The notes below the pieces were generated by a model that had not been told where the DNA came from, made no database searches, and saw nothing but the letters and a program-made list of their open reading frames with translations. Shown here in pieces: positions 1 to 7,939 of a stretch of 43,279 nt of DNA; position 1 is the first letter of the stretch, and the number at the start of each line of letters is the position of its first letter. The DNA lies in the NCBI GenBank assembly GCA_012727555.1, contig JAAYGT010000062.1:1-43279 (forward strand). Direction: 5' to 3'. A program made the position numbers and the translations under genes. The stretch is from Alcaligenaceae bacterium (lineage in GTDB: Bacteria; Pseudomonadota; Gammaproteobacteria; Burkholderiales; Burkholderiaceae_B).

Positions 1-191
1 GGCGATCGACCAGCCCCCGGCTGGTCGAAAACACCGCCCTCAAACAACTGGACCCTTGCATCCCCGGTCAGGGCCACAACAACGGCGTGCTCAAGCACCC
101 GAGGCGAATCCACACCCCGACAGAACCGTCAAAGAATACCCACACCCTTGGCAAGAAAGGCGACTACCAAAGAAACAAAAGCCGACGACTG
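1..191. other. Non-coding segment at window edge, possible dispersed repeat
   Basis: No convincing gene lies between the window edge and the end of pncC. Plus-strand open frames crossing this stretch run on as antisense shadows of pncC. A minus-strand frame is open from about 120 to the edge but shows no family resemblance and no clear start. The purine-rich tract around 150-180 (CTTGGCAAGAAAGG followed by ACCAAAGAAAC) has the look of intergenic repeats scattered through some beta- and gammaproteobacterial genomes. That is an impression only, since there is no second copy in the window. Confidence 0.35.
7..27. repeat. Perfect 9-bp inverted repeat
   Basis: CGACCAGCC at 7-15 pairs exactly with GGCTGGTCG at 19-27 across a 3-base CCC loop. 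There is no T-run on the 3' side of either strand, so it is not a standard Rho-independent terminator. It could be a transcript-end hairpin for the pncC operon or part of a larger repeat cut by the window edge. Confidence 0.6.
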
Positions 192-692
192 CTAGGCAAG
201 CAGCCTCAGCAATTCATCAAGTGCAAACTGAACAGCCGCCTGGCGCACCTGGGCGCGATCCCCGGGAAACTGGCGACTTTCAACATGCACGGCCATACCC
301 TGGGGTGTGCGCCGTGCGAAACCAAAGCACACCAAACCAACCGGCTTGCCCGGCGTGGCCCCGCCCGGCCCGGCAATACCGGTTGTGGACACAGCCACAT
401 GCGAAACCGGGCTGGCCACAAGCACCCCTTGTGCCATTTCACGGGCAGTTTCAGGGCTGACGGCACCAAACTGCTGCAATGTAGCCAGACTTACACCCAG
501 ATGGTCGTGTTTGGCTTCGTTGCTATACGTGACAAAACCACGGTCAAACCAGGCACTGGACCCGGCTATGGCCGTAACGCTGCCCGCCAACAGACCACCA
601 GTACAGGATTCGGCACACGACAAAACCAAACCGCGTTGCTGCAAGTGCAGGCCAAGCGCGTTGGCAGATTGAAGCAGGGCATCGTCAAGCAT
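192..692 (-). CDS. pncC: Nicotinamide-nucleotide amidase (CinA C-terminal domain)
   Basis: This 166-residue protein is a stand-alone CinA C-terminal domain. The family hydrolyses NMN to nicotinate mononucleotide and ammonia in the cytoplasm, recycling NMN released by NAD-dependent DNA ligase. Diagnostic motifs are AESCTGG near residue 26 (with the nucleophile Ser), the SNEAK segment near 57 and GIAGPGGATPGKPVG near 105-119. The length fits single-domain PncC enzymes (about 160-165 residues), and there is no CinA N-terminal MoaB-like domain. Its ATG shares one base with the TGA of pgpA, which implies translational coupling. It is the last gene of the ribBA-ribH-nusB-thiL-pgpA-pncC run. Confidence 0.93.
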   Translation of the reverse strand: MLDDALLQSANALGLHLQQRGLVLSCAESCTGGLLAGSVTAIAGSSAWFDRGFVTYSNEAKHDHLGVSLATLQQFGAVSPETAREMAQGVLVASPVSHVAVSTTGIAGPGGATPGKPVGLVCFGFARRTPQGMAVHVESRQFPGDRAQVRQAAVQFALDELLRLLA

Positions 693-1213
693 CAGCGTAT
701 TCCGAAGAAATGAACGACCAGGGCCATGGCCAGAAGACTGTAGAGCGCCGCCACCAGATCGTCGAACATGACACCGAAACCGTTTTTAAAACGGCGGTCG
801 GCCCAGCGCACCGGCGGGGGTTTCAGGATATCGAAAAACCGGAACAAAACAAAGGCAACCGCCTGCATGGGCCATGTGGCCGGGGTGAGCCAGAGCACCA
901 GCCAGATCGCGATGATTTCATCCCAGACCATCCCGCCGTGATCAGGCGCATTCAGATCGTTTCCAGTGCGCTGGCAGGCCACACACCCCAGGGCAAAGCC
1001 AATACCGATGGCGCAAGCCTGCACAGCAACAGACGCATGACCAAGCACAAAGACCCAGATCAACCAGCCCAGCAACGTACCCCACGTTCCCGGGGCAGGA
1101 CGCACAAGCCCGCTGCCGAAACCGAAGGCAAGAATACGGTACCAGGCGCCGAACACCCAGCGGCGGTCAGGGTGAACAACAGAACGAGAGGGCGTAATGG
1201 ACGGAGGGCTCAT
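692..1213 (-). CDS. pgpA: Phosphatidylglycerophosphatase A
   Basis: This inner-membrane phosphatase removes phosphate from phosphatidylglycerophosphate to give phosphatidylglycerol. The start chosen at 1213 overlaps the thiL stop in an ATGA quartet and gives 173 residues, the usual PgpA size. The longer open frame to 1282 lies inside thiL and adds an unrelated leader. Visible features are the GFGSGLVRPAPGTWGT segment near residues 30-45 typical of PgpA, a hydrophobic stretch right after it, the NDLNAPDHGGMVWDEIIAIW acidic motif (conserved D and E residues), and RFFDILKPPPVRW. The protein has several membrane segments and a C-terminal hydrophobic tail. It is coupled to thiL upstream and pncC downstream. 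Confidence 0.93.
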   Translation of the reverse strand: MSPPSITPSRSVVHPDRRWVFGAWYRILAFGFGSGLVRPAPGTWGTLLGWLIWVFVLGHASVAVQACAIGIGFALGCVACQRTGNDLNAPDHGGMVWDEIIAIWLVLWLTPATWPMQAVAFVLFRFFDILKPPPVRWADRRFKNGFGVMFDDLVAALYSLLAMALVVHFFGIR

Positions 1214-2214
1214 GGGGATGGAAGCGGCACGGCCCCGGTGGCAGACGCACTGAAATGATCGAAGCCACCAGGACCAGACCAAGGCATGATCTGCCCGTTA
1301 TATTCAATGACCAGACCCGGCTCGGGCGTGATGCAGCCAACACGCGTGAGCTGAACACCGTACCGACGGGCAAGGGCCAGCAACGAGGCAGCCTGCGCTG
1401 GCGCAGCCGTAAAACACAGCTGATAGACATCGCCACCGGAAAGCACGGCCTGCCGCACAACGGGTTCAGGTAATGTACTCAGTGAAGGGTGAACCGGCAA
1501 GCACTGATAAACCAGGCGCGCACCGCACTCGCTGGCCTTCAGGATATGGCCGAGATCCTGCAACAAACCATCGGAGATATCGAGCGCGGCATGCGCTTTA
1601 CCCGGCAGTTCAGCCGCAAACGCCAGGGGCGGCTGTGGCCGATCAAGGAAGGGGCGGGTTGCCTGCAACACGGTGGGGTCGGCCGACAACCTGCCTTGCA
1701 AAATGCGCAATGCGATATCAGGCGCACCCAGCGTACCCGTAAGCCAGATGTCATCGCCAGGGCGCGCCGCAGCACGCCGCAGGGCCGTGGCAACCGGAAC
1801 CTGGCCGAAAACCGTCACGCTGATCGTGTGCCCGGCCAGGCTGCGGGTGGTGTCGCCCCCCAGCAAAGGACAACCGGATGTATCGGCCAGCGCATGAAAA
1901 CCCTTCGCAAATGCGCTGAGCCAGGATTCGGAAACAGACGGCAGAGCCAAACCCAGCAAACACCCCAGGGGCCGGGCCCCCATGGCAGCGAGATCAGACA
2001 GGTTGACCGCCAGGGATTTGTGCCCAAGGCCGACCGGATCGACATCGGAAAAAAAATGGACGCCCTCAATCAGAAGATCGGTGCTGGTGGCCAGCACACA
2101 CTCCGGATCAACGGCGAACAGCGCGCAGTCATCGCCGACACCCAACGTACCCGGTGGAGCAGGCCGGGTGAAGTAACGCGCAATCAGGTCAAATTCGGAA
2201 CCGGAAGCGGCCAT
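1210..2214 (-). CDS. thiL: Thiamine-monophosphate kinase
   Basis: ThiL phosphorylates thiamine monophosphate with ATP to make thiamine pyrophosphate, the last step of the pathway. At 334 residues it has the family length. Motifs include EFDLIARYF near the N-terminus, GVGDDCALF at about 25-33 (metal and ATP-binding acidic residues), STDLLIEGVHF at about 44-54, NLSDLAAMGARP at 71-82, and LLGGDTTRS further on. It belongs to the AIR-synthase/PurM-like superfamily. The start at 2214 is well placed, 20 bases after the nusB stop. The end overlaps the pgpA start by 4 bases. Clustering of thiL with rib genes and nusB is a common proteobacterial arrangement. Confidence 0.95.
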   Translation of the reverse strand: MAASGSEFDLIARYFTRPAPPGTLGVGDDCALFAVDPECVLATSTDLLIEGVHFFSDVDPVGLGHKSLAVNLSDLAAMGARPLGCLLGLALPSVSESWLSAFAKGFHALADTSGCPLLGGDTTRSLAGHTISVTVFGQVPVATALRRAAARPGDDIWLTGTLGAPDIALRILQGRLSADPTVLQATRPFLDRPQPPLAFAAELPGKAHAALDISDGLLQDLGHILKASECGARLVYQCLPVHPSLSTLPEPVVRQAVLSGGDVYQLCFTAAPAQAASLLALARRYGVQLTRVGCITPEPGLVIEYNGQIMPWSGPGGFDHFSASATGAVPLPSP

Positions 2215-2234
2215 GGTCGCGGGCTTGGGAAAGT

Positions 2235-2747
2235 TCAGCGACGCGCTGCGGCCTGAACTTCACGGGCGCGGACATCGGCGGCCATTTTATCGAGCACGCC
2301 ATTCACGAACTTGAAGCCGTCGGTTCCGCCGAATGATTTGGCAAGCTCAACGGCTTCGTTGATCGCCACCTTGTAAGGAACTTCAACGTGGTTGATCAGC
2401 TCGTAACTGCCAATGAGCAGAATACCGTGCTCGATAGGCGACAGTTCGGTGAGCGGGCGATCGAGGTGAACAATAAAGCGCTCGCGTAAAGCCGGAGCTT
2501 CACGCATGACACCATACAACAAGGTTTTGTACCAGGTGGCATCGGCTTCGCGGAACTCTTCGTTGTCGCGCACATGGGCATCGATATCGCCGGCCTCCTG
2601 CAAGGAAGCATCGCCGCGCAAAAGCCACGCATAAACGCCTTGCAAGGCGAATTCACGGGCCCTGCGACGGGCACTGCGGGGGTTGGGACGGGCCGCCGGA
2701 GCGGCCTCGCTGGGTTTATCGGTCGTCAAGGTCGTCCTCGGCTTCAT
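2235..2747 (-). CDS. nusB: Transcription antitermination factor NusB
   Basis: NusB binds boxA RNA with S10 (NusE) and supports antitermination of rRNA operons. The reading frame opens far upstream inside ribH, but only residues from about the ATG at 2747 look like NusB. That start gives 170 residues with a variable basic leader followed by [17 protein letters not shown], the family's N-terminal signature. Later segments [17 protein letters not shown] and [16 protein letters not shown], and the C-terminal [11 protein letters not shown], are all typical. The chosen start overlaps the ribH stop by about 32 bases. A second ATG sits one codon earlier at 2750, and neither has a strong ribosome-binding site, so the exact start is uncertain. 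Confidence 0.92.
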   Translation of the reverse strand: MKPRTTLTTDKPSEAAPAARPNPRSARRRAREFALQGVYAWLLRGDASLQEAGDIDAHVRDNEEFREADATWYKTLLYGVMREAPALRERFIVHLDRPLTELSPIEHGILLIGSYELINHVEVPYKVAINEAVELAKSFGGTDGFKFVNGVLDKMAADVRAREVQAAARR

Positions 2748-3237
2748 CATCGTAGTCGTAATCGTCGTCTTCGGCTTCTGGTTCGAGTGCAGCCATGAGA
2801 TTGGCCATTTCAACGGCAGCCTGGGCGCAATCACGGCCTTTCTGGGCGGCACGCACCTGCGCCTGCTCATCGGTTTCGGTGGTGAGCACACCGTTTGCAA
2901 CAGGAATACCGGTTTCCAGCGAGACGCGGCTGATTGCCGAGGCACTTTCGTTGCTGACGACTTCAAAGTGATAAGTTTCGCCACGAATGACGGCACCCAG
3001 CGCGATCAGGGCATCGAATTCGAAGGTTTCAGCCATTTGTGCGAGTGTGACACCAAGCTCAAGGGCCCCGGGAACCGTGACCACCATGACATCACGCTCA
3101 TCGACACCGAGTTCGGCCAGTTCGGCCAGGCAGGCTTCCAGTTCAGCCATGCCGATTTCTTCGTTGAAACGGGCACGCACAATACCGATGTGCAAGCCTT
3201 CGCCATTGAGATCGGGCGCTACGCTGTAGGGTTTCAT
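2716..3237 (-). CDS. ribH: 6,7-dimethyl-8-ribityllumazine synthase
   Basis: Lumazine synthase condenses 5-amino-6-ribitylamino-uracil with 3,4-dihydroxy-2-butanone 4-phosphate in riboflavin synthesis, usually as a large cage-forming oligomer. Motifs: RARFNEEI near 21-28, VPGALELGV at 55-63, [14 protein letters not shown] at 81-94 (conserved catalytic His90) and [10 protein letters not shown] at 112-121. The core ends near residue 150. After it comes an extra tail of about 22 residues that is almost entirely Asp, Glu and Tyr, ending EAEDDLDDR. Most RibH proteins stop before this. The start overlaps the ribBA stop by 4 bases (ATGA). The tail-coding DNA overlaps the start of nusB. Confidence 0.95.
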   Translation of the reverse strand: MKPYSVAPDLNGEGLHIGIVRARFNEEIGMAELEACLAELAELGVDERDVMVVTVPGALELGVTLAQMAETFEFDALIALGAVIRGETYHFEVVSNESASAISRVSLETGIPVANGVLTTETDEQAQVRAAQKGRDCAQAAVEMANLMAALEPEAEDDDYDYDDEAEDDLDDR

Positions 3238-4400
3238 TGTTCAGTTCCTGTCTGTGGTTGGGAAAGCGGTTCGCTATCGTAACCGGTAATGGTAAGTGAG
3301 AACCCGGTCATGCTGGGCATTTTTCGCGGACGCGCAAGCAACCGGGCTTTGCCCACGTTGAGATCACGCATGATCTGGGCACCAATACCGTAGGTGCGCA
3401 AGCCATACCGGCTTTCACGATCGGGCACGGATGCACCGGGCGGCACGGGCTTGTTCCAGGCTTCGAACTGGCTGAACAAAAGGTCAGTGGAGCCTTGGCA
3501 GTTCAGCAAAATGAGCACCCCCGAGGGCGCGGCTGCAATCGCCTTGAGCGCATTCGAGACGCTCCAGCTATGCGATGTGGCGCCATCGAGCAGGACATCG
3601 AGCACGGTGGTGGGCTCGTGCACACGCACGAGCGTTTCAGTGTCAGGAGCAATTTCGCCATGGCTGAGCGCCAGATGTACCGCCCCCTGCGAGGCAAGAT
3701 CACGGTAGGCAATTGCCTTGAACTGGCCCCAGGCTGTATTGACGGTACGCTCGGCGATCCGTTCGACCATGGACTCGTGTTCGGAGCGGTATTGAATGAG
3801 ATCGGCGATAGTGCCGATTTTAAGGCCGTGCTCGCGGGCAAACTCGATGAGATCGGGGAGCCGGGCCATGGTGCCATCGGGCTTGAGGATTTCGCAAATG
3901 ACCGCTGCCGGCGTCAACCCTGCCAGCGCAGTGAGGTCGCAGCCGGCTTCCGTGTGCCCGGCGCGCACCAGCACCCCGCCCCGCACAGCCTGAACCGGAA
4001 AAATATGGCCCGGCTGAACGAGGTCGGTGGGCCTGGCATCGCGCGCCACGGCAACTTGAATGGTGCGGGCACGGTCAGCCGCGGAAATGCCTGTATCGAC
4101 GCCATCAGCGGCTTCAATGGACATGGTGAAATTGGTGCCGAACCGTGTACCGTTGCGGCTTGCCATGAGAGGCAGATCAAGCTGACGACAGCGCTCTTCG
4201 GTGAGCGTGAGACAGACCAGACCACGCGCATGGGTGACCATGAAGTTGATGGCTTCGGGCGTGACGAATTCGGCCGCCATGACGAGATCGCCCTCGTTTT
4301 CGCGGTCTTCTTCGTCAACCAGTATGACAAGGCGACCGGCACGCAGTTCAGCGACAATTTCGGGAACCGAGGCAATGGCAGAAGTAGTGGTATGAGGCAT
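3234..4400 (-). CDS. ribBA: RibBA-type 3,4-dihydroxy-2-butanone-4-phosphate synthase with degenerate GTP cyclohydrolase II domain
   Basis: The N-terminal half (about 1-205) is a complete DHBP synthase, which makes the four-carbon unit for lumazine synthase from ribulose 5-phosphate. [17 protein letters not shown] (29-45), [10 protein letters not shown] (88-97) and GHTEAGCDL (148-156) carry the acidic, His and Cys residues of the active site. The C-terminal half (about 215-375) aligns with GTP cyclohydrolase II in outline. It lacks the zinc-binding cysteine cluster, having [20 protein letters not shown] where active enzymes carry the Cys motif, and also the terminal TNNP-type segment. This matches the bifunctional-looking but catalytically RibB-only proteins called RibBX in some proteobacteria. 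A genuine ribA should therefore exist elsewhere. The gene is first in the rib-nusB-thiL run. Confidence 0.92.
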   Translation of the reverse strand: MPHTTTSAIASVPEIVAELRAGRLVILVDEEDRENEGDLVMAAEFVTPEAINFMVTHARGLVCLTLTEERCRQLDLPLMASRNGTRFGTNFTMSIEAADGVDTGISAADRARTIQVAVARDARPTDLVQPGHIFPVQAVRGGVLVRAGHTEAGCDLTALAGLTPAAVICEILKPDGTMARLPDLIEFAREHGLKIGTIADLIQYRSEHESMVERIAERTVNTAWGQFKAIAYRDLASQGAVHLALSHGEIAPDTETLVRVHEPTTVLDVLLDGATSHSWSVSNALKAIAAAPSGVLILLNCQGSTDLLFSQFEAWNKPVPPGASVPDRESRYGLRTYGIGAQIMRDLNVGKARLLARPRKMPSMTGFSLTITGYDSEPLSQPQTGTEQ

Positions 4401-4483
4401 GGGATCAGCGCGCTGCAGGCACGCCCGTTATGAGAATCAGGTAGATGAAAGGGATTTTACCCTGCACCGGATGGATCTGTACT

Positions 4484-5797
4484 TCAATCGCCCAGCAAGG
4501 CCGTAGCGAACTCGCGGGCAACAAAAGGCTGCAAGTCATTCAGCCCCTCGCCCACACCGATCCAGTACACGGGCACCGGACGCACGCCTTGACTGCCGGC
4601 CGCCACCGCCGCCAGCGTACCGCCCTTGGCAGTGCCATCGAGCTTGGTCACAACCAGACCGGTCAGCTTGATGGCGGCATCGAAGGCTTTGATCTGGGCA
4701 ATGGCATTCTGGCCCGTGTTGCCATCGACCACCAGCAAGACTTCGTGGGGTGCGGCGCCGTCGGCCTTGCCAATGACCCGCCTGATTTTCTTGAGTTCTT
4801 CCATAAGATGCAATTGCGTGGGCAGGCGACCCGCCGTATCGACCATCACGACGCCGGCCTCGCGCGCACGGCCCGCGTTGACCGCATCGAAGGCCACGGC
4901 GGCCGGATCACCGCCCTCTTGGGCGATGACGGTGACATTGTTACGCGCCCCCCATTCCATGAGCTGCTCCCGGGCAGCGGCACGGAAGGTATCACCCGCC
5001 GCCAGCAGCACCTTGGCACCTTGTGCCTGAAAATGATTGGCCAGCTTGCCGATGGACGTTGTTTTTCCGGCACCATTGACGCCGGCGATCATGACAACCA
5101 GCGGCCGGGCACTGCCCAGGGGGAACTGCTTTTCCAGGGGAGCAAGGTGATCGGCAAGAATGTCGCGCAGCGCCGCTTTCACCTTGGCCGGGTCTTCGAG
5201 CCGTTCTTTGCGCACACGTGCCCGCAACGCAGTCAAGAGCTTTTCGGTTGCTTCAAGACCCGCATCCGCCATGATCAGGGCCGTTTCCAGTTCCTCGAAC
5301 AGGTTTTCATCGACCTTGACTCCGACGAACAAGCTGCCCAAGGTCTGGCCGGTGCGTGAAAGCCCTTCTTTCAGGCGAGCAAGCCAGGACCGCTTCGGAG
5401 GCGGTGATTCCTGGGCGACATGGCCTGTTTGCTCGGGCTCGGGTGGTGTTGACACCGGTTGCGACACGGCGGGGTCAGCGTGCAGGGTCTCAGTTGCAGG
5501 CGCAGGTTCGGAAGCGGGTGAAGCCTGCGGCCCGGATGCCGGCGACCGGCCATCAGTCGCAGATGCTGTAGCAGCACTGATATCAGGCTCTGCAGGCATG
5601 ACTTCCTTGACGGGCTCGGGTTCGAGACCTTCATGCAACAAGGCAACGGGAGCCACGGCATCCTGCACCGGGGTGTCTGGCACACCCGCCTGGGGCACTG
5701 TTTCCGGTGCTGCCTGAGCCTCTGGCGTTTCTGGCAAGCGCTGGTCCGCGACCTCGGTGGCCGGCAGATTCTTCTTGCGTTTAAAAAAGCTGAACAT
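4484..5797 (-). CDS. ftsY: Signal recognition particle receptor FtsY
   Basis: FtsY is the SRP receptor GTPase that delivers ribosome-nascent chains to SecYEG at the inner membrane. The 437-residue protein starts with MFSFFKRKK, a membrane-targeting patch. It then has a Pro/Ala/Glu-rich acidic A domain to about residue 130 and the N domain from about 136-225. The G domain shows GVNGAGKTT (239-247), DTFRAAAREQL (269-279), DTAGRLPTQ (320-328) and TKLDGTAKGG (384-393). The C-terminal IGVGEGLNDLQPF is the family's closing motif. It is divergent from rsmD, as in many proteobacteria, with about 60 bases for both promoters. Confidence 0.96.
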   Translation of the reverse strand: MFSFFKRKKNLPATEVADQRLPETPEAQAAPETVPQAGVPDTPVQDAVAPVALLHEGLEPEPVKEVMPAEPDISAATASATDGRSPASGPQASPASEPAPATETLHADPAVSQPVSTPPEPEQTGHVAQESPPPKRSWLARLKEGLSRTGQTLGSLFVGVKVDENLFEELETALIMADAGLEATEKLLTALRARVRKERLEDPAKVKAALRDILADHLAPLEKQFPLGSARPLVVMIAGVNGAGKTTSIGKLANHFQAQGAKVLLAAGDTFRAAAREQLMEWGARNNVTVIAQEGGDPAAVAFDAVNAGRAREAGVVMVDTAGRLPTQLHLMEELKKIRRVIGKADGAAPHEVLLVVDGNTGQNAIAQIKAFDAAIKLTGLVVTKLDGTAKGGTLAAVAAGSQGVRPVPVYWIGVGEGLNDLQPFVAREFATALLGD

Positions 5798-5859
5798 ACG
5801 TTTTACACTACCCGGTTATATGGAACCAACACACGACCCCGAATGGGTCGGACAAGCAC

Positions 5860-7058
<1,199 letters not shown>

Positions 7059-7064
7059 ACCTGA

Positions 7065-7331
<267 letters not shown>

Positions 7332-7374
7332 CGGGTCTTATATGGGGCAAGCCCGAGAACAGGCCGTGAAACCC

Positions 7375-7444
7375 CTCAGTGCAACGCCGTCGAGCCCGGC
7401 AACAGGCCCCTGCAGTCGGTTAGCCACCGACCGCCTTCACTGAG
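7375..7444. repeat. Inverted-repeat-bounded region downstream of the ferredoxin gene
   Basis: CTCAGTG at 7375-7381 is complementary to CACTGAG at 7438-7444. Between them GTCGGT (7415-7420) pairs with ACCGAC (7426-7431) around a TAGCC loop. The gap between the convergent ferredoxin and MOSC-N genes could therefore fold into a closed multi-stem RNA on either strand. There is no T-run, so it is not a classic intrinsic terminator. It may act as a factor-dependent end or a 3' stabilising structure. Confidence 0.35.
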
Positions 7445-7468
7445 CCGGCCGATGCTTTGCCACACCCC

Positions 7469-7858
7469 TCAAAGCTCAGGCCAAAGCACCCGACCCGCGT
7501 CAGGATGCACCTTCACCAAACGACAGGGCATTTCCAGAAAGCGGGTAAACCAGGCTGCGGCGAGATCACCTTCGTCGATAACATACACGCGCTGCTGACC
7601 GACATTAACCTGACGACACACGCTTGCATCGTCTTCAATGACATCAAGCGGAATATCGAGCCGCAGCATGCCCTCGCCACGAATCACAAGGTAACCCAGA
7701 TTCAGGGAAATCTGTATGTCAGCCAGTTTTTCACAATGACTCTGTGACAGCCAGTGCCCCTGCTCGTCGATGACCATCCAGCGTTTGTCGTACGGTGCCG
7801 CATCCGGATGACAAACGCCGGCACAGGCCACCACGGGAAAATAAAAGGGCGATGTCAT
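7469..7858 (-). CDS. MOSC N-terminal beta-barrel domain-only protein
   Basis: The 129-residue product resembles the N-terminal beta-barrel domain of MOSC proteins (MOSC_N). It shows the YFPVVACAGV strand at the start, the YDKRWMVIDEQGHWLSQ segment (about 23-39) and the SHCEKLADIQISL stretch. In full-length family members (about 280 residues, YcbX/mARC type) this domain precedes the molybdenum-cofactor-binding MOSC domain, which is absent here. The stop is followed by ordinary intergenic DNA, so this looks like a natural single-domain form or an old truncation. A GGAGG about 8 bases upstream supports the start. The function is unknown. It is convergent with the ferredoxin gene and lies downstream of the AsmA gene on the same strand. 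Confidence 0.7.
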   Translation of the reverse strand: MTSPFYFPVVACAGVCHPDAAPYDKRWMVIDEQGHWLSQSHCEKLADIQISLNLGYLVIRGEGMLRLDIPLDVIEDDASVCRQVNVGQQRVYVIDEGDLAAAWFTRFLEMPCRLVKVHPDAGRVLWPEL

Positions 7859-7939
7859 TTCAGGATCCTCCGGTTTGATTGTTTGGGGCGATGGCCCGGC
7901 CAGTCTCTGGCAGGTTGCCAGACAATTTTCAGATGTACA

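Noticed and set aside
87..713. 208-residue plus-strand open frame
   Set aside because: It is antisense to pncC, has no recognisable motifs, and the composition follows the opposite-strand codons.
4401..4483. FMN riboswitch upstream of ribBA
   Set aside because: The minus strand has GGTGCAGGGTAAAATCCC, reminiscent of the opening of the FMN aptamer. The other conserved stems are missing and the 83-base gap is too short for the full aptamer.
7375..7444. tRNA gene
   Set aside because: A 7-bp closing stem and about 70-base length suggested one, but D-loop and T-loop consensus and a plausible anticodon arm are absent on both strands.
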